The translations under genes and the position numbers were made by a program. From positions 10,878 through 74,877 of the forward strand of contig JBFLWE010000014.1 in NCBI GenBank assembly GCA_040758375.1: a DNA stretch of 64,000 bases, written 5' to 3'. The notes beneath the pieces are model-generated. The model worked only from the letters and a program-made list of their open reading frames with translations, was not told the DNA's origin and did not search any database. This DNA is from CAMLIZ01 sp040758375. GTDB taxonomy: Bacteria > Pseudomonadota > Gammaproteobacteria > Burkholderiales > Burkholderiaceae_C. Below, one piece after another: positions 8,746 to 16,072 of this stretch (position 1 is its first letter; every line of letters begins with the position of its first letter).

Positions 8746-9074
8746 CGGGCGGCCTCCGCTTCCGGGGTGAGCACCAGCGGGTCGCCGAACCAGCCGGCCA
8801 GGTCGTACAGCTCGATCAGCGCGACCACCGGCGGGCTGTGCGACAGCAGCCGCAGCGCGCGGCCCCTGCGCTCGGCCGCGCGCTTGGCGGCCATCAGCAC
8901 CTGGATGCCGGCGGTGTCGATGTCGGTGACACCGGCCAGGTCGGCCTCGACCTCGCCGCTGGCGGCCAGCGCGTGCGTCAGCGTGTCGCGCAGCGCATGG
9001 GCGTGGTAGATCGTCAGCTCGCCTTCGAACACGAGACGGCGCACGGCGCCGCGCTCTTCGTTGAGCACTTCCAT
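8742..9074 (-). CDS. STAS-domain protein (anti-sigma-factor-antagonist fold) in the che operon
   Basis: A 110-residue single-domain STAS protein, recognisable by the strand VEADLAGVTDIDTAGIQVLMAAKRAA. Classic antagonists such as SpoIIAA have a phosphorylatable Ser in the D-S-S/A-G motif; here the motif is Asp-Thr-Ala-Gly, so Thr could be the acceptor or phosphorylation may be lost. STAS proteins occur in some chemosensory operons, including those for twitching, biofilm or cyclic-di-GMP output. It follows cheY by 11 bases and overlaps cheA. Its partner is not visible in the window. Confidence 0.85.
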   Translation of the reverse strand: MEVLNEERGAVRRLVFEGELTIYHAHALRDTLTHALAASGEVEADLAGVTDIDTAGIQVLMAAKRAAERRGRALRLLSHSPPVVALIELYDLAGWFGDPLVLTPEAEAAR

Positions 9075-9085
9075 CCGCGCCTCCG

Positions 9086-9454
9086 TCAGGGCAGCACCAG
9101 CTTGGACACCGCGGCCAGCAGCTGCGCGGGCTGGAAGGGCTTGACCACCCAGGCCTTCGCGCCGGCGAGCTGCCCCTCGCGCTTCTTCGCGTCGGAGCCC
9201 TCGGTGGTGAGCATGATCACCGGCGTGAAGCGGTAGGCCGGCATCGTCTTCACCTGCTTGAGCATGGAGATGCCGTCCAGCTGCGGCATGTTCACGTCGC
9301 TGACGATCAGGTGCACCTTGCGCCCGTCCAGGCGCTTGAGCGCCTCCTGGCCGTCGGCCGCCTCGATCACGTCGTAGCCGGCGCTCTTGAGCGCGATGCC
9401 GACCACCTGCCGCAAGCTCGCGGAGTCGTCGACGATCATGATGGTCTTCGTCAC
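9086..9454 (-). CDS. cheY: CheY-type single-domain response regulator
   Basis: A 122-residue stand-alone receiver domain with the acidic pair Asp9-Asp10, phospho-acceptor Asp53 (LIVSDVNMP), the conserved Thr in VIMLTTEGSD and Lys in VVKPF. CheA in the same operon should phosphorylate it. It most resembles the CheY variants of non-flagellar chemosensory operons, but the sequence alone does not show whether the target is a flagellar motor, a pilus motor or another output. No cheZ phosphatase gene is visible. Confidence 0.93.
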   Translation of the reverse strand: MTKTIMIVDDSASLRQVVGIALKSAGYDVIEAADGQEALKRLDGRKVHLIVSDVNMPQLDGISMLKQVKTMPAYRFTPVIMLTTEGSDAKKREGQLAGAKAWVVKPFQPAQLLAAVSKLVLP

Positions 9455-9472
9455 GGATGCTGCCCTCCCAGT

Positions 9473-10621
9473 TCAGAAAAAGGTGACGCCGCTGGGCGCC
9501 TGCGCGGCGGCGACCCGGCGGCCGCTGTGGGCGTCATGCTGCTCCTGCGTGGTGTAGCTGCGCTGCAGCTGCTCGAGCCAGGCTGCCACGTCCACCTCGG
9601 CAGCCTGCGCCGCGTCGTCCGCCAGTTCGGCGACCAGGCGGTCCATGTCCGCCCGCACTTGCGCGAGGATCTGGCTCACCCGGTCCTGGAACTGCAGCGC
9701 GACCAGTGCCTGCGCCACGGCCTGTCCGATGTCGCCGGCGTCGCCGTGCAGCGCCTCGGCGCGCTGCGCCAGGCCGCCGGCGGCCTGCTCGAAGCGCACC
9801 AGCACCTGGCCGATGTCGCCCTCGGCGCGGTCGGCCATCGCGCCGTCGGCGCTGGCATAGCGTTCGGTGACGCCCAGGATGTCGGCGATCGCGCCTTCGA
9901 CCGCGTTCGCCTTGGCCGCGATCTCCTGCGCGGTCTGCCCCGACTGATGCGACAGGCGCCGCACCTCATCGGCGACCACCGCGAAGCCGCGGCCGTGCTC
10001 ACCGGCGCGCGCAGCTTCCACGGCGGCGTTCAGTGCCAGCAGGTTCGTCTGCTGCGCGACGGCCGCCACCGCCTGCGCCATCTCCTTGAGCTCGGCGGTG
10101 AAGCCGGTCAGCCGCTGGATGCGCTGCAGCATCTGCGACTTGGCCTGCACGCTCTCGCGCAGCGACTGCACCAGTTCGCTCAGCTGACTGCGGCTGGACT
10201 GCAGCACCGTCACGACGTCGTCCCCGGCGGCCGTGCCGTCGAACACCGCCACTGCGGCCGCCAGGCGTTCGTGCAGCGCGCCGAACTGCGTGGTCAGCTC
10301 GGTGATCGCCGTCTCGGTCTGCCGGCGCGAAACGTCGATCTGCTGCGCCCAGATCGGCAGCACCTCGCGGCACAGCCGCGCCAGCGCAAGCTCGCGCGCG
10401 GCGCGGGCGGTGGCCGCGTCGGCCGCACGCAGGCGCGCGATGGTGCCGCGCTGCCAGGCGCAGGCCGCCAGCGCGGCCGGCAACATCAGCGCAGCGGCGG
10501 CTGCCTGGCCGCAGGCGGCGAGCAGCGTGGCGGCCAGCGCAGCGAGCGCGAGCACCGGCACAAAGGCCCGCAGCGGCGTGCGGCCCTCTCGGTTCGTTTC
10601 TCGCTCTTGCCTTTTTTCCAT
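9473..10621 (-). CDS. methyl-accepting-type protein lacking a periplasmic sensor (MCP3)
   Basis: First gene of the chemosensory operon: 382 residues with a basic N-terminus, a hydrophobic region (about 19-55) that could make two closely spaced membrane helices, and then directly a coiled coil. The signalling tip VAQQTNLLALNAAVEAARAGEHGRGF is clear. There is no room for a periplasmic ligand domain and no obvious HAMP. The C-terminal part contains ALVALQFQDRVSQIL, a motif common to short receptors of this kind. It may sense membrane or cytoplasmic state, or act through other receptors. No strong ribosome-binding site is seen before the ATG. Confidence 0.85.
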   Translation of the reverse strand: MEKRQERETNREGRTPLRAFVPVLALAALAATLLAACGQAAAAALMLPAALAACAWQRGTIARLRAADAATARAARELALARLCREVLPIWAQQIDVSRRQTETAITELTTQFGALHERLAAAVAVFDGTAAGDDVVTVLQSSRSQLSELVQSLRESVQAKSQMLQRIQRLTGFTAELKEMAQAVAAVAQQTNLLALNAAVEAARAGEHGRGFAVVADEVRRLSHQSGQTAQEIAAKANAVEGAIADILGVTERYASADGAMADRAEGDIGQVLVRFEQAAGGLAQRAEALHGDAGDIGQAVAQALVALQFQDRVSQILAQVRADMDRLVAELADDAAQAAEVDVAAWLEQLQRSYTTQEQHDAHSGRRVAAAQAPSGVTFF

Positions 10622-10700
10622 CGGGCCGATGCTAGGAAGCGGCCCACAGAAGCGAAATGAGACGTTTACCGTTCAGCGGCTCAGGCAACGCTGGTTCCGT

Positions 10701-10716
10701 GTCAGGCTTTCCTGAC
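10701..10716. promoter_or_regulatory. perfect 6+6 palindrome at the end of the hybrid kinase gene
   Basis: GTCAGG-CTTT-CCTGAC is a perfect inverted repeat covering the last codons and stop of the hybrid kinase, 80 bases upstream of the MCP3 start. It could be an operator for the chemosensory operon promoter that must lie here, or chance. No clear -35/-10 pair was found next to it. Confidence 0.25.
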
Positions 10717-13700
10717 GTCGCGGCCGGCCGCCGTGAAGTCCGCCACGGCCTGCAGCAGGCGGGCCGCGTCGAACGGCTTGCGGAAGTAGGCTCGGATGCC
10801 CATCGCCAGCGCGCGCGGCTCGTCGATGCGGTCGTTGTAGCCGGTGCACAGGATCACCGGCAGCGCGGGCCGCCGCTGCAGCATCGCGCGCGCCAGCGCG
10901 TCGCCCGACAGCCGCGGCATCGTCTGGTCCGTGACGACGGCATCCGGCGCCTGGGGTTCGGCCTCGTAGGCCTGCAGCGCCTGCTGAGGATCCTCGAACG
11001 CGCGCACCGCATAGCCGTGCTGCTCGAACAGATCGCCGAGGTACAGCGACACCGCGGGTTCGTCGTCGATCACCCAGATGCACACGCCCTGCCGCTGCGC
11101 CGCGGGTGGCTGGACCGCCGGGACCAAGGGCTCCTCGTCGCCCGGCGGGCCCGCCGGCAGCAGCAGCTCGATGCAGGTGCCGCGGCCGGGCGCGCTGTGC
11201 ACGCGGATGTGGCCGCCGGCTTTATGCGCGATGCCCTGCACCATCGGCAGGCCCAACCCGGTGCCTCGTCCCACATCCTTGGTCGTGAAGAACGGCTCGA
11301 ACACGCGCGCCAGCACAGCTGGTGCCATGCCGCTGCCGTCGTCGCGCACCGCCAGGCACACGAACGCACCCTGCAGCGGCTGCTGGCAGCTCGCGCACGG
11401 CATGCCGTCGCCGCTGGCGCCGCGCAGCGAGACCTCGACGCGCCCGTGCTCGCCGATCGCGTCGCGCGCGTTGATCACGAGGTTCATCAGCACCTGGTGC
11501 AGCTCGGCGTCGCTCAGGGCGGCCGGTGGTGTGTCGGTCTGCAGGTCCAGAGCCAGCTCGATGCCGGCCGGCAGCGCGGGCCGCAGCACCTGCGCGATCT
11601 CGCGCACGCGCGGGGCCAGGTCGCGCGGCCTTGCCGGCATGCCGCTGTCCATGCGGCTGTAGGCAAGCATGCGCGCGACCAGCTCGCGCCCGCGTTCGGA
11701 CACGCGCACGATCTCGCGCAGATAGCGTTCGAGCTTGCCGCCCGGCTCGGGCACGTGGCGGTCCAGCGCGAGCGACGCGCAGCCCATGACGCCGGCCAGC
11801 ATGTTGTTGAAGTCGTGTGCGATGCCGCCGGTGAGCTGGCCCAGCGCGTCCATCTTCTGGGCCTGCATCAGCTGCCGCTGCAGCGCCTCGCGCTCCTGCT
11901 GCTCGCGTCGCCGCTCGGTGAGGTCCTGGTGCGTGCCGACCAGCCGCGTCGGGCGCCCGTGTTCGTCGCGCGCGAGGAACATGCGCGACAGCACATGCAC
12001 CTCGCGACCGGCGCGGTGGCGCATGCTGAACTCGAGCTCCAGCCGCTCGGCGCCCGCCTCGCGCACGAGGTCGAACATGCGTGCAAGCACGCGGCGGCGG
12101 TCGCTGTCGCACAACTGCCGGCGGAAGCTCGCGCGACGCGATGGCAGCTCGTGGTCGGCGTAGCCGAGCATCGCCTTCCAGCCGGGTGACAGGTACAGGC
12201 GGCCGGTGGCGAGGTCGTAGTCCCACAGGCCGTCATTGGCGCCTCGCATCGCGAGCTGGAAGCGCTGCTCGCTCGCGCGCAGCGCCTGCAGCGCCTGCTG
12301 GCGCGCGGTGATGTCGCGCGCGAACACGAACATCAGGCCGTTGCCCATCGGCCAGTAGGTGGCCGTGATCTCGGCCGGCCAGACCCGGCCGTCCTTTGCC
12401 CGGTGCCGCGTTTCGAAGGTTTCGCGCCCGCTGAGCCGAATGCGCTCGATGCGGCGGGCCGTCTCCTGCGGCGTTTCGTCGGCCTGCAGGTCGGCGATGC
12501 GCATGCACAGCAGCTCGTCGCGGCTGTAGCCCGAGACCTTGGCGTAGGCGTCGTTGACGCTGAGCAGCCGGCCCTGCATGTCAGCCACCCACATGCCGTC
12601 GGCAGCCGTCTCCATCAGCGCTCGATAGCGCAGCTCACGCTCGGCCAGCGCCTCGGCCGCGCGGATGCGCTCGGTCACGTCACGCACGAAGCAGACCAGG
12701 CGCAGCCCGTCGCGCAGCCGCAGCTTGCCGACGTTGACGTCCACGTGCACCGTGCTGCCGTCCTTGCGCCGCACGACCAGGTCGCGCCCCGCGCCGGGCA
12801 GCCGCCGGCGGCCGCCGCACAGCCGCCGCAGCAGCACACGCGGCCCGTGGCGGCCGGCCTCGGCGCCCACCAGCATCGACACGTGCCGGCCCAGCACCTC
12901 CTCGGGCCGGTAGCCCAGCAACGCGTCGAACTGGGGGTTCACCAACTCGACCATGCCCCGCGGGCCGACCACGACGATCGCGTCAGGCGCCGCCTCGATG
13001 AGCGCGCGCAGGCGTTCGGCCTGCTCGCGCAGCGCCTCTTCCATCCGCATGCGCTCGGTGACGTCGTCGCCTACCGAGACGTAGCCCGTGACCATGCCGT
13101 AGTCGTTGTGCATCGGCGTGACGGTGCGGTCGTCGACGAAGAGGCTGCCGTCCTTGCGCAGGCTGTGGACGCGCCCGCGCCACACCGCGCCCTTCAGCTC
13201 GACGTTGCGCGTCCCGTGCTGGACGGGTACCGACAGCTCCTGCAGTTGCAGCTGCTGCAGCTCGTGCGCGGCGTAGCCGGTGGCTTGCAGGAAGGCCGGA
13301 TTGGCCCAGCGCAAGCGGCCCTGCGCGTCGGCCACGCAGATCGGGTTGGCCGCAGTGTCCAGTGCGTCCGCAATCTCGCCCAACCGCTGCAGCGGCAGCC
13401 GCACCGACGCCAGGAAGACTGCACGGTAGATCAGCAGATAGGACGCCAGCTTCAGCACATGGCCCAGCAGGTTGAACAGGTCTGTCACGGCGCCGTAGCG
13501 CGTGAAGCACCATTCGGCCAGCGCGGCGATGCCGGCGGCCGCGAACAGCCACGTCGCGCCCTGCTCCACGCCGCCCGGCGCGCGCGAGCGCGCATGCAGG
13601 CGCCAGGCGGCCAGCGCCATCAGGCCGATGATCAACCATTCGATCGCGACCTTCGCGCCGGTCAGCCCGCTGCCGTCGACGTAGGTGCGGGGCAGCCGCT

Positions 13701-14223
13701 CTAGGTGGCCGATCACGGCCCAGTGCACCGCCAGCGCCACTGCAGCCATCAGCACGAGCACCAGCCACCGCTGCAGACGCGGCAGCGGCCGCGCCGGCGC
13801 GAGCAGCGCGCAGCCCAGCAGGCCCAGCGCCGTGAACAGCCGGCCCGCGAGCCAGAACCAGATCGCCTTCTCGGGTGTCGAGGGCGTCACGTACTCCGGC
13901 ATGCCGGGGTACGACAGCGCGTGCGAGACGTCGAACAGCGCCGCGGTGAAAAGGCAGGCCGACAGCCAGCGCATGCCGGCGCCGCGCTCGGCCGCGCGGC
14001 CGTGCCAGATGACCCAGAACACCATCACCGCGACGACGGCCGAGCCGAACTCCAGCATCGTGTGCAGCGGCAGGTAGCCGCGCAGGTGGTGTGCGGCACT
14101 GCCCCCGGGCAGCGCCCACAGCCCGAGCACGAGCAGCGCGGCCAGCGCGACCCAGCCCTGAGCGACGCGCAGCGCGCGCGGCTCCGGCTGCTCAGTGACG
14201 ACCGGCATCCACGAAGCGTTCAT
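10702..14223 (-). CDS. MASE3/multi-PAS hybrid sensor histidine kinase-response regulator
   Basis: A 1,173-residue membrane kinase. The N-terminal ~275 residues are a seven-helix MASE3-type module (HALSYPGMPEYVTPSTPEKA is characteristic). Four PAS domains follow, near 285-410, 425-540, 550-670 and 675-800, several with PAC-type ends (VTERIRAAEAL). The kinase core has phospho-acceptor His803 (GGIAHDFNN) and the ATPase motifs NLVINARDA, DDGSGMA and GTGLGLPMV. A C-terminal receiver carries Asp1099 (AVVTDQTMP). The start MNASWMPVV overlaps the upstream HD-GYP gene by 32 bases. Intramolecular phosphotransfer, possibly acting with the HD-GYP protein, is inferred. Confidence 0.92.
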   Translation of the reverse strand: MNASWMPVVTEQPEPRALRVAQGWVALAALLVLGLWALPGGSAAHHLRGYLPLHTMLEFGSAVVAVMVFWVIWHGRAAERGAGMRWLSACLFTAALFDVSHALSYPGMPEYVTPSTPEKAIWFWLAGRLFTALGLLGCALLAPARPLPRLQRWLVLVLMAAVALAVHWAVIGHLERLPRTYVDGSGLTGAKVAIEWLIIGLMALAAWRLHARSRAPGGVEQGATWLFAAAGIAALAEWCFTRYGAVTDLFNLLGHVLKLASYLLIYRAVFLASVRLPLQRLGEIADALDTAANPICVADAQGRLRWANPAFLQATGYAAHELQQLQLQELSVPVQHGTRNVELKGAVWRGRVHSLRKDGSLFVDDRTVTPMHNDYGMVTGYVSVGDDVTERMRMEEALREQAERLRALIEAAPDAIVVVGPRGMVELVNPQFDALLGYRPEEVLGRHVSMLVGAEAGRHGPRVLLRRLCGGRRRLPGAGRDLVVRRKDGSTVHVDVNVGKLRLRDGLRLVCFVRDVTERIRAAEALAERELRYRALMETAADGMWVADMQGRLLSVNDAYAKVSGYSRDELLCMRIADLQADETPQETARRIERIRLSGRETFETRHRAKDGRVWPAEITATYWPMGNGLMFVFARDITARQQALQALRASEQRFQLAMRGANDGLWDYDLATGRLYLSPGWKAMLGYADHELPSRRASFRRQLCDSDRRRVLARMFDLVREAGAERLELEFSMRHRAGREVHVLSRMFLARDEHGRPTRLVGTHQDLTERRREQQEREALQRQLMQAQKMDALGQLTGGIAHDFNNMLAGVMGCASLALDRHVPEPGGKLERYLREIVRVSERGRELVARMLAYSRMDSGMPARPRDLAPRVREIAQVLRPALPAGIELALDLQTDTPPAALSDAELHQVLMNLVINARDAIGEHGRVEVSLRGASGDGMPCASCQQPLQGAFVCLAVRDDGSGMAPAVLARVFEPFFTTKDVGRGTGLGLPMVQGIAHKAGGHIRVHSAPGRGTCIELLLPAGPPGDEEPLVPAVQPPAAQRQGVCIWVIDDEPAVSLYLGDLFEQHGYAVRAFEDPQQALQAYEAEPQAPDAVVTDQTMPRLSGDALARAMLQRRPALPVILCTGYNDRIDEPRALAMGIRAYFRKPFDAARLLQAVADFTAAGRDVRKA

Positions 14224-15262
14224 CCGGCGGCCCTCCCATGGGCGCCGCGCGGGCCCCCGTCGCGACCAGCACCTGCGGTGCCTTCGACGCGAGCGCGACG
14301 AAAGCCTGCACCACCTCCGGGTCGCGCCATCCTCGAGCAGCCTCCTCCTGCACGACCTGCAACGCATCGACCGGTGTCAGCGCCGGCCGGCCAGCCGGCG
14401 GGAACACGAGCTCGTCGAACAGGTCCACGACCTGGAACACGCGCGCGAGCAGTGGGATCCGCCTGCCGTCCAGCCCGTCGGGATAGCCGCCGCCGTCCCA
14501 GCGCTCGTGATGGTGGCGCACGATGGTCAGCGCCGGCTGCAGCCCGCGCAGGCCGGCGAGCATCTGCGCGCCCACCACCGGGTGCTGCTGCAGCAGCGCC
14601 GCCTCGTCGCGCGACAGCGGCCCGCGCCTGGTGAACAGCTGCGGCGGCAGCGCGATCTTGCCGATGTCGTGCAGCACCGCCCCGGCACGCAGCACTTCCA
14701 GCTGCGCCTCGGCGAGCGAGAGCTCTTGTCCGAGCAGCACCGCGTTTTGCACCAGGCGTGCGCAGTGGTCGCCCACGCCCGGATCGCGCGATTCGACCAT
14801 GTGAGCCAGCGCGAACAGCACCGATTCGGCCTGGTGCAGCTCCTCGGCCATGCGCTTGTGGTGCGCCCATCCCCGCACGCGGGCCAGCAGCTCCAGCGGG
14901 TGGTAGGGCTTGCGCACGAAGTCGGTGGCGCCCGCGCGCGCGCTGCGCAGAAGCTCGGCCGCGTCGGCCGCGCCGGTGACCATCACCACGGGCAACGCTG
15001 CCAGCAGCGGGTCGGCCCGCACCCAGCTGCACAGCTCGTCGCCGCCGATGCCCGGCAGCGTGCGGTCGAGCACCAGCACGTCCCACGCCCGTTCGCGCAG
15101 CAGCGCCAGCGCCTGCCCGCCGTCCTCGGCCAGCGTGACCTCGAACGCCGGCGCCTGCAGGATGTCGTCGATCAGCAGGCGCTGCAGCGCGTCGTCGTCC
15201 ACCGCCAGCACGCGAAACGGTCTTTCCGCCACCAGTCCGGGCCGGCGATGCGCAAGCGTCAT
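14192..15262 (-). CDS. HD-GYP response regulator, putative cyclic-di-GMP phosphodiesterase
   Basis: A 356-residue protein with an N-terminal receiver (Asp66 in VLVLDRTLPG, Lys in FVRKPYHPLELL). The HD-GYP domain follows, with metal-binding HDIGKIALP and the diagnostic HHHERWDGGGYPDGL. Enzymes with this domain hydrolyse cyclic-di-GMP. The start MTLAHRRPG at 15262 is chosen over an ATG 16 codons upstream because that extension is arginine-rich and unlike receivers. The gene is transcribed just ahead of, and overlaps, the MASE3 hybrid kinase. The two plausibly form one pathway and place second-messenger control next to the chemosensory operon. Confidence 0.92.
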   Translation of the reverse strand: MTLAHRRPGLVAERPFRVLAVDDDALQRLLIDDILQAPAFEVTLAEDGGQALALLRERAWDVLVLDRTLPGIGGDELCSWVRADPLLAALPVVMVTGAADAAELLRSARAGATDFVRKPYHPLELLARVRGWAHHKRMAEELHQAESVLFALAHMVESRDPGVGDHCARLVQNAVLLGQELSLAEAQLEVLRAGAVLHDIGKIALPPQLFTRRGPLSRDEAALLQQHPVVGAQMLAGLRGLQPALTIVRHHHERWDGGGYPDGLDGRRIPLLARVFQVVDLFDELVFPPAGRPALTPVDALQVVQEEAARGWRDPEVVQAFVALASKAPQVLVATGARAAPMGGPPDERFVDAGRH

Positions 15263-15431
15263 CCAATCCTCCTCGCGCCGCCGCCGCCGGCCCGGCGGCC
15301 GGCGCTGCAAGCGGGTTCCGGTCGGGAGATTCGCGCATCGTGTCCCCGTACGTCTGTCGGCGGTGCTTGGCGGCGCGGGTCAGCCGATGCCCATCGCCGT
15401 TCAGAAAACCCTGACCCCGCCCACCAGCGCC

Positions 15432-16070
15432 TCAGCCGCTGGTCAGGCCGTGGCGCAGCGCGTACTTCAGCAGCTCGGCGTTGGTGGCGACGCCCAGCTT
15501 GTGCATCAGCCGCATCTTGTGCGTGCTGACGGTCTTGGGGCTGAGCCGCAGTTCGTCGGCGATGCTGCCCAGCGACAGGCCGGCGACGATGCGCTCGAGC
15601 ACCTGCAGCTCGCGTGCGGAGAGCTGCTCGTGCGGACCGGTCTCGCGGTTCGCACCATGGAACACCACCGAGTCCACCAGCGACGGGTCGATGTAGCGGC
15701 CGCCCGAGGCCACTTTGCGCACAGCCGCCAGCAGCACTTCGGGGTCGGAGTCCTTGGTCACATACCCGGCCGCGCCGGCGCGCAGCGCGGAGGTGACGAT
15801 CTGGCTCTCGTTGTGCATCGACAGCACCAGGATCGGCAGGCCCGGCCGCTCCTGCAGCACACGCCGGATCAGGTCGACACCGTTCATGCCCGGCATCGCC
15901 AGATCCAGCAACAGCAGGTCCGCCTGGCCGGCCGCCAGCAGGGACAAGGCCTCCGCGCCGCTGGCTGCTTCGCCGACGACCGCCAGGTCGTCGGCGGTGG
16001 CAAGGATGCGCCGCAGGCCGCCACGCACGATCGCGTGGTCGTCGGCGATCAGCACTCGGCGCGCGGCCAT
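15432..16070 (-). CDS. NarL/FixJ-family DNA-binding response regulator
   Basis: A 212-residue two-domain regulator. The receiver has Asp pair 10-11 and phospho-acceptor Asp56 (LLLLDLAMPG). The C-terminal LuxR-type helix-turn-helix reads LSARELQVLERIVAGLSLGSIADEL then STHKMRLMHKLG. It directly follows the PAS kinase, which should be its cognate partner. The ATG at 16070 lies three bases after the kinase stop; a GTG at 16076 overlapping that stop (GTGA) is an equally possible coupled start that adds two residues. Target genes are unknown. Confidence 0.93.
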   Translation of the reverse strand: MAARRVLIADDHAIVRGGLRRILATADDLAVVGEAASGAEALSLLAAGQADLLLLDLAMPGMNGVDLIRRVLQERPGLPILVLSMHNESQIVTSALRAGAAGYVTKDSDPEVLLAAVRKVASGGRYIDPSLVDSVVFHGANRETGPHEQLSARELQVLERIVAGLSLGSIADELRLSPKTVSTHKMRLMHKLGVATNAELLKYALRHGLTSG

Positions 16071-16072
16071 GG

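Noticed and set aside
6331..9009. Plus-strand frame of 892 codons opposite cheA
   Set aside because: Shadow of cheA with repetitive HRVQ-type composition; the opposite strand encodes every CheA motif.
10622..10701. Possible flagellar (sigma-28) promoter before MCP3
   Set aside because: A TAAA occurs on the minus strand, but the next GCCG is 21 bases away rather than about 15, so the consensus is not met.
15377..15417. GGGTCAG...CTGACCC inverted repeat in the gap before the HD-GYP gene
   Set aside because: Seven-base arms 27 bases apart in GC-rich sequence are close to chance; no promoter or T-run accompanies them.
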